In this document: one piece after another, positions 42,204 through 50,575 of the stretch
Layout: the number at the start of each line of letters is the position of its first letter
How positions within the stretch are numbered: the first letter of the stretch is position 1
Assembly: GCA_003506895.1 (NCBI GenBank)
Contig: DNXO01000042.1
Span: forward strand, 78,345-134,383
Reading direction: 5' to 3'
From: Acetobacteraceae bacterium
GTDB lineage: Bacteria; Pseudomonadota; Alphaproteobacteria; Acetobacterales; Acetobacteraceae
DNA length: 56,039 nt
Notes under the pieces: model-generated
Told to the model about the DNA's origin: nothing
Database searches by the model: none
Seen by the model: only the letters and a program-made list of their open reading frames with translations
Made by a program: the position numbers and the translations under genes

Positions 42204-43550
42204 ATGATCCGCTCGAACGGACTGTCTCGCCGCGGCGCCCTTAAACTCGGGGCAGCGGCCAGCGCGCTGCCGTTGGTGCATATCCGCACCGCCGGCGCCG
42301 CGGGAAAGGTGAATATCGGCTTCTGGGATCACTGGGTGCCGGGTGGCAACGACATCATGCAAAAGCAGGTCGATGCCTGGGCTGACAAAAACAAGGTCGA
42401 GGTTCAGGCCGACTTCATCACCGGCAACGGTAACAAGCTGAGTATGACAGGCGCGGCGGAGGCCCAGGCCAAGGCCGGCCACGACGCGATGACGTTCTTC
42501 AACTGGGACGTTCACAACTACGCCGACGCGTTGGAACCGATCGATGATGTCATGGGCCGGCTGATCGCCGCTCATGGGACGCCCAATCCGACCTGCACCT
42601 ACCTCGCTAAAGGGAAAGGCCACTGGGTCGCCGTCCCGACCAGCAGCGGCACGCAGAACAAGCCGCCGTGCGCCCGCATCAGTTGGTTCAAGAAGCATGG
42701 CCTCGATCTCCAGGCGATGTATCCCGCCCAGCCCGGCAAGACTCCGCTACAGGACGAGTGGACATGGGAGGCTTTCCTGAAATACGCCGAGGCGGCGCGG
42801 AACGACGGCCTGACCTTCGCGATGGGGATGGGTGGCAACAACAATACCGACGGGATCGATACGAACGGTGCCCTGTTCCGGGCATTCGGGGCGACGCTGA
42901 TTGACAGCGGGGGTGCGATCCAGCTCGACTCGGACGCCGTCCATCAGGTCTTGGAATTTGCCCAACGACTGGTCAAATTCTACCCTGAAGATGCGGTCAG
43001 CTTTGATGATGCTTCCAATAACCGAGCTTTGATTGCCGGCAAATCGGCGTTGATCTTCAATCCTCCCTCGGCATGGGCCGTGGCCAAGCGCGACGCCCCG
43101 GCGGTCGCGGCGGATTGCTGGACCTTCCCTGCCCCGAAAGGTCCCAAGGGCCGCTTTGTTCCGACGCTCAGCTTCTTCTGGGGCGTTTACAACTTCAGTC
43201 CCAACAAGACCGCCGCCAAGGAGCTGATCGAGTACCTCATGCAGCGGCCGCAGATCGAGGCTCGGTGCAACGTCGTCGCTGGTTATGACCTGCCGCCCTA
43301 TGAAAAACTGTTGGATTTCAAGATATGGGAAGAGGTCGAGCCCCCGAAGGGCACGGTATACAACTATCCGATCAGGCCGTGGCATGATCAGCAACCGAAC
43401 CTGACGGCGTCGGAAGCCTCACCGGATGTCGCGGTGCAGATCTATAATCGCGCTATCCACAATCAAATGCTCGCCCGGCTGAAACAGGGACAATCCATAC
43501 CCCAGGTCATCGCTTGGGCTCGCGATGAACTGGAGGGTTTCACGCGATAG
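42204..43550 (+). CDS. Sugar ABC transporter binding protein, first of two paralogues
   Basis: 448-residue family 1 extracellular solute-binding protein with a Tat signal (SRRGALKLGAAASALPLV). Its mature part begins KVNIGFWDHWVPGGNDIMQKQVDAW, with EVQADFITGNG and the ligand-contact region AVPTSSGTQNKP. Near-identical blocks recur in the next gene (VSFDDASNNRALI, SALI.NPPSAWAVAKRDAP, DFKIWEEVEPP, TVYNYP), showing recent tandem duplication. Ligand is probably a sugar or polyol but unknown. A terminator-like hairpin follows at 43559-43588, so its expression may be separate from the transporter operon downstream. Confidence 0.88.
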   Translation: MIRSNGLSRRGALKLGAAASALPLVHIRTAGAAGKVNIGFWDHWVPGGNDIMQKQVDAWADKNKVEVQADFITGNGNKLSMTGAAEAQAKAGHDAMTFFNWDVHNYADALEPIDDVMGRLIAAHGTPNPTCTYLAKGKGHWVAVPTSSGTQNKPPCARISWFKKHGLDLQAMYPAQPGKTPLQDEWTWEAFLKYAEAARNDGLTFAMGMGGNNNTDGIDTNGALFRAFGATLIDSGGAIQLDSDAVHQVLEFAQRLVKFYPEDAVSFDDASNNRALIAGKSALIFNPPSAWAVAKRDAPAVAADCWTFPAPKGPKGRFVPTLSFFWGVYNFSPNKTAAKELIEYLMQRPQIEARCNVVAGYDLPPYEKLLDFKIWEEVEPPKGTVYNYPIRPWHDQQPNLTASEASPDVAVQIYNRAIHNQMLARLKQGQSIPQVIAWARDELEGFTR

Positions 43551-43950
43551 GACCGACCGGGCGGGCAAGGCCCGAATCTTGCCCGCCCCCTTGGTCGGCG
43601 TCATCTGAAGGGAAAACACGGCTCGGCGTGGAAGCAGCGTTGCGCCGCGTCCCGTCAGCCGTTAGCGTGGCATTTCTGGACGAAGATCATAGACCGGACG
43701 CCGCTGTCGCGTATTGACAGCGCGCCCCAACCGGTCAACACGGCGGCCTAATAACGACGCGGCGGAATACGCCGGATTGTCAGGGAGAGACATGTGCATG
43801 GATCGGCGCGCGCGCCATCTAAAGTCAGGTTCGGGGCAGCGGATTTCACCTTTTCAGGGTGCGGTTTGGCGTGGATATTTGTCCATACGCCAGACGCACG
43901 CTGGCCAGACATGAATTCCCTAACAACTGGTTATTCAGGAAGGACGCCAA
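43551..43950. other. 400-base spacer between the two paralogous binding-protein genes
   Basis: No gene is seen. Features: the hairpin at 43559-43588 (see separate entry); an inverted repeat CGCTGTC-N7-GACAGCG (43702-43708 and 43716-43722) whose right half overlaps a TTGACA-like -35 at 43714-43719, so it might be an operator at a promoter, although no good -10 follows; and a GTG-start leader with AGGAAGGA before 43951. Confidence 0.45.
43559..43588 (+). terminator. GC-rich hairpin after the first binding-protein gene
   Basis: GGGCGGGCAAG (43559-43569) pairs perfectly with CTTGCCCGCCC (43578-43588), loop of 8 bases, starting 9 bases past the stop codon; flanking CCGACC/GGTCGG-like bases can extend the stem. 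No T tract, so termination strength is uncertain. Confidence 0.55.
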
Positions 43951-45315
43951 GTGACGACGCCTAGGACGACAAAAAGCAAACCCGGGAACGTGACCCGCCG
44001 CCGAGCCCTGAAGCTGGCCGCGGCGTCCGCGGCGTTGCCGCTGGTGCATATCCGGACCGGCCGAGCGGCGGGAAAGGTATCGATAGCATTTTGGGACCAT
44101 TGGGTTCCGGCCGGAAATGCAGCGATGCAGAAGCAGGTCGAAGCCTGGGGTGCGAAGAACCAGGTCGAGGTGCAGGCCGATTTCATCACCTCCAACGGCT
44201 CCAAGAACATCCTGACGATCGCGGCGGAGGCCCAGGCAAAGACCGGCCACGACGTTCAGGCATTCCCAAGCTGGGAAGTGCATAACAACGCCGACCTGCT
44301 GGAACCGATTGACGACGTGATGAAGCGCCTGACCGACAAGTTCGGCCAGGTCAACGATGTTTGCAGCTATTTGGCCAAGGTCAAAGGCCATTGGCTTGCC
44401 GTTCCGACCAGTTCGGGGACTCAGTACAAAGGCCCGTGCGGGCGAATCAGCGTGCTGAAGGAAAAGGCTGGGCTGGATATCGTCGGGATGTATCCCGCGA
44501 AGGCCGGCCACACCGCAGCGTCGGATGCCTGGACCTGGGACGTGCACTACAAGGCCGCCGAAGCCTGCTACAAGGCCGGGATGCCGTTCGCGATCGGGCT
44601 GGGGCAGACGTCGGATTCAGTGGACACAGCCGGGGCGCTGTTCGCCGCCTTCGGCGCGGAATTGGTTGATAAGGACGGCAACATCACCGTCAAATCCGAC
44701 AAGGTTCGCGCGGTTCTGGAGCATGGGCAGAAGCTGGTGAAGGTGCTGCCCGACGATGCGGTCAGCTTTGACGACGCGTCGAACAACCGGGCGCTTATTT
44801 CCGGCAAGAGCGCCCTGATCTGGAATCCGCCCTCCGCCTGGGCGGTGGCGAAGCGCGATGCGCCCCAGGTGGCGGCGGATTCCTGGTCGTTCTCGGCGCC
44901 CTCCGGCCCAGCGGGACGTTTCCTGCCCTATCTGCCGTTTTTCTGGGGCGTCTGGAGCTTCAGCAAAAACAAGGGCGCGGCAAAGGACCTGATCGAGGCA
45001 TTACTGCAGCGCGAACCGGTGCAAGAGCGCTGCGATGCGGTGTCCGGCTACGACGTGCCGCCGTTCACCTCGATGCTCGATTTCAAGATCTGGGAAGAGG
45101 TCGAACCGCCGCAAGGAACGGTTTACAATTATCCGCTGCGGCCGTTCCATAATGCCAAGGCACACATCGCCGCATTGCCGGCACCTCCGGAAATCGCGGT
45201 GCAAATTTATAACCGGGGCACGATGCCGACGATGCTGGCGAAGCTGAAAAGCGGCCAGACCATCGATCAGGTGATTGCCTGGGCCAATGACGAATTGGAA
45301 GGCTTCAGCCGCTGA
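43951..45315 (+). CDS. Sugar ABC transporter binding protein, second paralogue
   Basis: 454-residue family 1 solute-binding protein with a Tat signal (TRRRALKLAAASAALPLV), closely related to the gene 400 bases upstream. AGKVSIAFWDHWVPAGNAAMQKQVEAW and AVPTSSGTQYKGP match the paralogue, but the region VCSYLAKVKGHWLAV... IGLGQTSDSVDTAGALF differs from it in ligand-facing loops, so binding specificity may have diverged. GTG 43951 has AGGAAGGA nearby. It heads the operon with the two permeases (67 bases apart) and the ATPase, so it is the main partner. Confidence 0.88.
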   Translation: MTTPRTTKSKPGNVTRRRALKLAAASAALPLVHIRTGRAAGKVSIAFWDHWVPAGNAAMQKQVEAWGAKNQVEVQADFITSNGSKNILTIAAEAQAKTGHDVQAFPSWEVHNNADLLEPIDDVMKRLTDKFGQVNDVCSYLAKVKGHWLAVPTSSGTQYKGPCGRISVLKEKAGLDIVGMYPAKAGHTAASDAWTWDVHYKAAEACYKAGMPFAIGLGQTSDSVDTAGALFAAFGAELVDKDGNITVKSDKVRAVLEHGQKLVKVLPDDAVSFDDASNNRALISGKSALIWNPPSAWAVAKRDAPQVAADSWSFSAPSGPAGRFLPYLPFFWGVWSFSKNKGAAKDLIEALLQREPVQERCDAVSGYDVPPFTSMLDFKIWEEVEPPQGTVYNYPLRPFHNAKAHIAALPAPPEIAVQIYNRGTMPTMLAKLKSGQTIDQVIAWANDELEGFSR

Positions 45316-45382
45316 CCTGATCGCGGTGCGCCGGTAACGGCCGGCGCACCCGGGTTGGAGGGGTTTTGGGAGGTAAAAGAGA

Positions 45383-46330
45383 ATGGCAGACGGCACGAGC
45401 GTCCCGATTGGTGGCCTCGCCTCCGCGAAATCGGCGGGGCGAAAAACCGCCATGCAGAAGTTCGCCCAGCGGCGATCGACCACCGGATTCCTGCTGTGCC
45501 TGCCGCTGATCCTGCTTGTCGCGTGCTTCGTCGTCTATCCGGCGTTTTATGCGATTTACCTCAGCATGCTGAACAAGAAGATGACGGCGTTCGTCGGGCT
45601 GGGGAATTTCCAGTTCCTGCTGAAGCGCCATACGTTCCAGTTGGTTATTTTCCAAAGCTGCCTGTTCGCGATCACCGCCGTGGTGTTGAAGGCCCTGCTG
45701 GGCTTCACCCTGGCGCACCTGATGCACAACATTCCTGGCAAGAACCAGAAGATCTGGCGCGGGCTGCTGCTGGTGCCCTGGGTCATTCCCCTGGCGCTGT
45801 CCACGTTGACCTGGTGGTGGATGTTCGATCCGTCCTACTCGGCGTTCAACTGGGTGCTCAACCAGTTCGGCTTCGCCAACGTCCCCTGGCTGGGCGTCGG
45901 CTGGATCGCCCGGTTTTGCACCATCGCCGTCAACGTCTGGTACGGCACGCCGTTCTTCATGATCATGTATCTGGCCGCGCTGAAATCGGTTCCCGAACAA
46001 CTGTATGAGGCATCGGCGATCGACGGGGCGAATGCGGTGCAGAAGCTGTTCTTCGTGACGCTGCCGATGATGCGCAACATCATCTCCATCACCGTGCTGT
46101 TCAGCCTGATCACCACCTTCGCCGACTTCGACATCGTGCGCATCCTGACCGCCGGCGGCCCGCAGGACATGACGCATGTGTTCGCGACGTATGCGTTCCA
46201 GGTTGGCATCCAGTCCGGCGATATTCCGCTGGGGGCGGCCGATAGCTTGTTCATGTTCCCGATCCTGGCCTTCGCCGCATTCTTCGTGCTGCGCGGCGTG
46301 ACCAAACGCACCAAGGAGATCGCGGCATGA
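45383..46330 (+). CDS. Sugar ABC transporter permease (MalF/UgpA type)
   Basis: 315-residue inner-membrane permease with six or so helices after a 30-residue polar N-terminus; first helix region TTGFLLCLPLILLVACFVVYPAFYAIYLSM. The EAA loop that docks to the ATPase reads EASAIDGANAVQKLFFVTLPMM, and the sequence TWWWMFDPSYSAFNWVLN is typical of the family. Pairs with the downstream MalG-like permease, whose start overlaps its stop by four bases (ATGA). Confidence 0.92.
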   Translation: MADGTSVPIGGLASAKSAGRKTAMQKFAQRRSTTGFLLCLPLILLVACFVVYPAFYAIYLSMLNKKMTAFVGLGNFQFLLKRHTFQLVIFQSCLFAITAVVLKALLGFTLAHLMHNIPGKNQKIWRGLLLVPWVIPLALSTLTWWWMFDPSYSAFNWVLNQFGFANVPWLGVGWIARFCTIAVNVWYGTPFFMIMYLAALKSVPEQLYEASAIDGANAVQKLFFVTLPMMRNIISITVLFSLITTFADFDIVRILTAGGPQDMTHVFATYAFQVGIQSGDIPLGAADSLFMFPILAFAAFFVLRGVTKRTKEIAA

Positions 46331-47223
46331 GCGCATCCGTCACCGAACGCCGCGTGGCCGTCGCGGCCCAACGGAAGAACAGCCTGCACCGGCAGCGGAT
46401 GTGGGCGCTGTGGGGCAGCTACATCGCGCTAGGCGTGTTCGTGGTCATGTTCCTGGTGCCGCCGTTCTACACGCTGATGACCAGTTTGAAGTCGTCGGCG
46501 GAAATCTCGGCGCAGGTCGGCAGCCCGTGGCTGGTGAAACACCCGTCGCTGGAGAATTTCTGGTACCTGATCACCTATCCAAATTTCCAGCGCTACTATC
46601 TGAACTCGGTGATCGTCACGATCCTGACTGTCGCGGTCTCGATGGTGATCTCGGTCCTGGCGGCGTTCAGCCTGTCGCGGATGGGGTTCTGGGGCAGCCA
46701 GACTTTGTCCACCGGCGTGTTCCTGACCTATCTGGTGCCGCCGTCGCTGCTGTTCATTCCGCTGTTTCAGATTATCGGGCAGCTTGGTTTGATCAATAAT
46801 TTCTGGTGCCTGGTGATCCTGTACCCGACTCTGGCGGTGCCGTTCTGCACCTGGATCATGATCGGGTACTTCAGTTCCATCCCGCGGGAACTGGATGAAG
46901 CCGCGCTGATCGATGGCGCCGGCTATTTGCAGATGTTGTGGAAGATCTTCATCCCGGTTGCGATGCCGGGCATTATCGCCGCGACGATCTTCGCGTTCAC
47001 CGTATCCTGGGGCGCATTCCTGTATCCGCTGGCGTATCTCTACACCTCCAACCAGATGGTGCTGACCGTTGGAATCATTTCCGACCTGATCCGCGGCGAT
47101 GTGTTCCAGTGGGGCAAGATCATGGCGGCGTGCCTGCTGGCCTCACTACCGCCGATCGTGATCTACGCGTTCCTGATGGACTACTACGTCGCCGGCCTGA
47201 CGGCCGGTGCGACCAAAGGCTGA
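46327..47223 (+). CDS. Sugar ABC transporter permease (MalG/UgpE type)
   Basis: 298-residue inner-membrane permease. Features: YIALGVFVVMFLVPPFYTLMTSLKSSAEI near the start, the motif NSVIVTILTVAVSMVISVLAAFSLSRMGF, the EAA loop DEAALIDGAGYLQMLWKIFIPVAMPG, and six predicted helices. It forms the channel with the upstream MalF-like protein and is powered by the MalK-like ATPase 70 bases downstream. Confidence 0.92.
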   Translation: MSASVTERRVAVAAQRKNSLHRQRMWALWGSYIALGVFVVMFLVPPFYTLMTSLKSSAEISAQVGSPWLVKHPSLENFWYLITYPNFQRYYLNSVIVTILTVAVSMVISVLAAFSLSRMGFWGSQTLSTGVFLTYLVPPSLLFIPLFQIIGQLGLINNFWCLVILYPTLAVPFCTWIMIGYFSSIPRELDEAALIDGAGYLQMLWKIFIPVAMPGIIAATIFAFTVSWGAFLYPLAYLYTSNQMVLTVGIISDLIRGDVFQWGKIMAACLLASLPPIVIYAFLMDYYVAGLTAGATKG

Positions 47224-47243
47224 ACTGTCAATCATCAATGGGT

Positions 47244-47262
47244 GGCCGGTCCAGGACCGGCC
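47244..47262. promoter_or_regulatory. Perfect dyad between permease and ATPase genes
   Basis: GGCCGGTCC (47244-47252) and GGACCGGCC (47254-47262) form a perfect inverted repeat around one base, extended by outer GGGT/ACCC. It may pause transcription or tune mRNA stability between the permease and ATPase cistrons. The core resembles the REP-like elements, but the GCGTGGATGG head is missing. Confidence 0.4.
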
Positions 47263-47292
47263 AAGGACCCTAACCGAGGAAACGGAATAACC

Positions 47293-48396
47293 ATGGCTGA
47301 AGTCTCCGTCCGCAAGGTCGTCAAGGAATACGAAGGTGGCGTCCAGGCGGTGAAGGGCATCGACCTGGACATCGCCGACCATGAATTCGTCGTGCTGGTC
47401 GGCCCGTCTGGCTGCGGCAAGTCAACGACGTTGCGCATGATCGCGGGGCTGGAAGAGATCACCTCCGGTGAGATCTGGATCGGTGGCGACGTCGTCAACG
47501 ACGTGCCCCCGCGCGACCGCGACATCGCGATGGTGTTCCAGAATTACGCGCTGTATCCGCACATGAGCGTCTTCGACAACATGGCGTTCGGGCTGAAGCT
47601 GAGGAAATTCCCCAAGGACGAAATCAAGCGCCGCGTCGATGATGCGGCCCGAATCCTGGATATTGTGCCGCTGCTGGACCGCAAGCCCAGGGCGCTGTCT
47701 GGCGGCCAGCGTCAGCGCGTGGCGATGGGCCGGGCGATCGTGCGGAACCCGAAGGTGTTCCTATTCGATGAGCCGCTGTCGAACCTGGACGCCAAGCTGC
47801 GCGTGCAGATGCGAACCGAGATCAAGAAGGTCCATCAGACGATCCCAACGACGACCGTCTATGTGACTCACGACCAGATCGAGGCCATGACCTTGGCGGA
47901 TCGCGTGGTGGTGATGAATGGCGGTGTCATCGAACAGGTCGGGACGCCGCAGGAACTGTATCACAATCCTGCCTCCCGCTTTGTCGCGGGGTTTATCGGG
48001 TCGCCGGCAATGAACTTCCTGCCATGCCGGATTCAGGATGGGGCCAATGGAGGCTTGGCCGTGCGGGTGACGGACTCGATCATCGTGCCGATCCCGCCGG
48101 CTCGGGTCGATCGCTACGGCGCCTACAAAGGTAAGGAAATGGTGCTGGGCATCCGGCCGGAGCATCTCTTCGAACACCGCGACCACGGCAAACCGGGTTG
48201 GACGCGCGTCGATCTGCCTGTGGACGTCGTGGAGCCGATGGGCATGGAGACGATGGTGCATTTCTTCGTCGAGGGTACGCCGGTTTGCGCCCGCATCGAT
48301 CCCGCGACGCATGCCGCCCCGGGTGAGATGCTGCCGCTGACGGCGGACCTGAACCAGATGCATTTGATGCTTCCCGATACCGGCAGGGTCGTCTGA
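47293..48396 (+). CDS. Sugar ABC transporter ATP-binding protein (MalK/UgpC type)
   Basis: 367-residue ATPase. Walker A is GPSGCGKST, signature LSGGQRQRVAMGRA, Walker B VFLFDEPLSNLDAKL, switch VTHDQIEAMTLADR. A C-terminal OB/TOBE domain (from about residue 245, with FLPCRIQDG and LGIRPEHLFEH) is present, as in MalK-type proteins that can be shared between importers. ATG 47293 has a GAGGAAACGGAA leader; the frame reaching back to 47242 has none. Last core gene of the transporter; the dehydrogenase follows 27 bases later. Confidence 0.94.
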   Translation: MAEVSVRKVVKEYEGGVQAVKGIDLDIADHEFVVLVGPSGCGKSTTLRMIAGLEEITSGEIWIGGDVVNDVPPRDRDIAMVFQNYALYPHMSVFDNMAFGLKLRKFPKDEIKRRVDDAARILDIVPLLDRKPRALSGGQRQRVAMGRAIVRNPKVFLFDEPLSNLDAKLRVQMRTEIKKVHQTIPTTTVYVTHDQIEAMTLADRVVVMNGGVIEQVGTPQELYHNPASRFVAGFIGSPAMNFLPCRIQDGANGGLAVRVTDSIIVPIPPARVDRYGAYKGKEMVLGIRPEHLFEHRDHGKPGWTRVDLPVDVVEPMGMETMVHFFVEGTPVCARIDPATHAAPGEMLPLTADLNQMHLMLPDTGRVV

Positions 48397-48423
48397 TAGC
48401 CTCGCCGGATCCAAGGACGCGCC

Positions 48424-49530
48424 ATGGCATACGAAACAACAACCGTCCCGACAGACGTGTTGCAGGGGTTCATCGCGGACATCTTTACCGCCGCTGGCTG
48501 TGAACGGCCCGAGGGTGAACAGGTCGCGAAGCATCTGCTGTCGGCCAACCTGACGGGGCACGACAGTCACGGAGTGATCCGGACTCCGCGCTACATCATC
48601 TGGTTGCAAGAAGGGAAGGTTCGTGCCGGTCAGGCGCTGACCGTGGTGCATGAAACCGCGACCCAGGCGATTCTGGATGGCAACTACGGGTTCGGCCAGA
48701 CGATCGGCCCCCTGGCGGTCGATTTCGGGATCGCCAAGGCGAAGCAGGCCGGGATGGCGGCGATCGGGCTGCGCAATTCAGGGCATATCGGGCGCATTGG
48801 CGACTGGGGTGAGCGCGCGGCGGAAGCCGGTCTGATCTCGATCCACTTCGTCAACGTGCAGGCGGGCGAACTGGTCGCACCGTATGGCGGGGTGGACCGG
48901 CGCTTTTCGACCAACCCGATCTGCATCGGCGTACCCACCGACAAGGGACCGATCATCCTGGATTTCGCGACCTCATTGGTCGCCGAGGGCAAGGTTCTGG
49001 TGGCATCGAACGGCGGCAAGCCGGTGCCGCATGGCTCGTTGATTGAGCCGTCGGGCAAACTGTCGTCCGACCCGCGGACGCTCTACGGCCCCATCGAAGG
49101 CACTCATGTTCGCAACTCCGCCAATGGCGAGGGCGCTCTGAGAACGTTCGGCGATCATAAAGGTTCAGGCTTGGCATTCATGTGCGAATTGCTCGCGGGG
49201 TGCCTGACCGGCGGCGGCACATCCGGGCCGATCCCCGGCGGCAAGCGCGGACGCATCGCCAACGGCATGCTGTCGATCTACCTGTCGCCCGGCAGCTTCG
49301 GCACCAGCGGGTTCTCCGACGCGGTGCATGAATACGCGCATTACGTGAAAGCATCCCGCCCGGCCGAAGCCGGCGGTGAGGTGCTGATTCCGGGCGAGCC
49401 GGAGACGCGGATGCGCGAGGAGCGGCGTCGGAACGGCATCCCGTTGCAGGTGGAAACCTGGGCCGCGATCTGCGACACGGCGCGGTCATTGGGACTGAAC
49501 CCGCCGGCCGTGGCGGTGCCCAACGGTTGA
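48424..49530 (+). CDS. Malate/lactate/ureidoglycolate-type NAD(P) dehydrogenase (Ldh2 family)
   Basis: 368-residue oxidoreductase of the Ldh2/AllD/ComC family, which oxidises alpha-hydroxy acids with NAD(P). Family marks: LTGHDSHGVIRTPRYI, the catalytic area GLRNSGHIGRIGDWGERAAEAGLISI, RFSTNPICIGVPTDKGPIILDFATSLVAEGKV and FGDHKGSGLAFMCELLAG. It lies just after the sugar-type importer, so it may oxidise the imported sugar acid or polyol derivative (inference). Its stop overlaps the TTG start of the CobW-like GTPase by four bases. Confidence 0.9.
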   Translation: MAYETTTVPTDVLQGFIADIFTAAGCERPEGEQVAKHLLSANLTGHDSHGVIRTPRYIIWLQEGKVRAGQALTVVHETATQAILDGNYGFGQTIGPLAVDFGIAKAKQAGMAAIGLRNSGHIGRIGDWGERAAEAGLISIHFVNVQAGELVAPYGGVDRRFSTNPICIGVPTDKGPIILDFATSLVAEGKVLVASNGGKPVPHGSLIEPSGKLSSDPRTLYGPIEGTHVRNSANGEGALRTFGDHKGSGLAFMCELLAGCLTGGGTSGPIPGGKRGRIANGMLSIYLSPGSFGTSGFSDAVHEYAHYVKASRPAEAGGEVLIPGEPETRMREERRRNGIPLQVETWAAICDTARSLGLNPPAVAVPNG

Positions 49531-50501
49531 TCCCGGTCTCGATCGTTACGGGGTTTCTGGGCAGCGGCAAGACGACGCTGATCAGCCGTGTTCTACGCGA
49601 TCCGGCGTTCGGACGCACGGCGGTCATCGTCAATGAATTCGGCGAGGTGGCGCTGGATCATGACCTGATCGCCACCAGCGACGATTCCGTGTTGACGCTG
49701 AACACGGGCTGTCTTTGCTGCGCGGTGCAAACCGATCTGGCGCGGACGTTGATGGACTTGTTCCAGCGGCGGCAGGCGGGTGCGGCGAATTACGACCGGG
49801 TGCTGATCGAAACGTCCGGTCTTTCCGATCCCGCGCCAATCCTGCAAAGCATGATGAGCGACAACTCGGTTTTGGCGACACATGCCGCCCCGTCTGTCAT
49901 TACTCTTGTCGATACTATCCACGGCCTGAAAACGCTACGTGATCACGCCGAAGCCCGCTCCCAGGTTGCCCTTGCCGATGGGATCCTGATCAGCAAAACG
50001 GATCTTCAGCCAGCTTCCGACAGTCTGATCGAACAGCTTGAGGCGTTGAACCCAAGTGCATCGCGCAGGGCCACGTCGGAGGCAGCGACAGCGGATTTGT
50101 TCGTTACCGCTTCGGTCGAGGCCGTGGCGCATCGACTGGCGAGCGCGGTGCGCGGACCAGCACATGACGGGATCGACACGTTTACCATCGTGCGGGAACA
50201 GCCGTTGCCGGCCCTTGCCCTGACGATGCTGCTGCAAGCCGTGGCAGAGCATTGCGGCCCTCGGCTGCTTCGAATGAAGGGTCTGGTGTCGATAGCGGAA
50301 CTGCCCGGCCAGCCGGCGGTGATCCATGGTGTCCGCCATGTCGTCAGCGCTCCGGAGTTTCTGGAGAGGTGGCCGAGCGGGGATGAGAGAACACGGATTG
50401 TTTTTATAACGAAGGGGGTGCCGCTGTATTTCGTGTCTCGGTTGCTGGACGCGATCGAGGAGGAAGTGCGCGAGGAGATCAACACATTCCAAACCAAGTA
50501 G
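49527..50501 (+). CDS. CobW/YjiA-type G3E GTP-binding protein
   Basis: 324-residue G3E GTPase. Walker A is GFLGSGKTTL; the metal-binding CLCC motif lies in LNTGCLCCAVQTDLA; guanine specificity motif SKTD is present in ILISKTDLQ. A C-terminal CobW_C domain follows. Members deliver metals (cobalt, zinc) to enzymes or act in nitrile/urea-type operons; the client is unknown. TTG 49527 is the start, overlapping the dehydrogenase stop (TTGA); no better start exists before the Walker motif. The pairing suggests the dehydrogenase or a neighbour might need a metal, but this is inference. Confidence 0.88.
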   Translation: MIPVSIVTGFLGSGKTTLISRVLRDPAFGRTAVIVNEFGEVALDHDLIATSDDSVLTLNTGCLCCAVQTDLARTLMDLFQRRQAGAANYDRVLIETSGLSDPAPILQSMMSDNSVLATHAAPSVITLVDTIHGLKTLRDHAEARSQVALADGILISKTDLQPASDSLIEQLEALNPSASRRATSEAATADLFVTASVEAVAHRLASAVRGPAHDGIDTFTIVREQPLPALALTMLLQAVAEHCGPRLLRMKGLVSIAELPGQPAVIHGVRHVVSAPEFLERWPSGDERTRIVFITKGVPLYFVSRLLDAIEEEVREEINTFQTK

Positions 50502-50551
50502 GTCGCCGCACCCGGTGGAACCTATCGACTTTGAGCGGCCAAGGTGCCTAC

Positions 50552-50570
50552 CCTCCCGGAAAACGGGAGG
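50552..50570 (+). promoter_or_regulatory. Hairpin enclosing the ribosome-binding site of the next gene
   Basis: CCTCCCG (50552-50558) pairs with CGGGAGG (50564-50570) around GAAAA. The 3' arm contains the GGGAGG ribosome site for ATG 50576, a layout like that at 2488-2513. It may control translation, or just be chance in GC-rich DNA. Confidence 0.4.
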
Positions 50571-50575
50571 AAACA

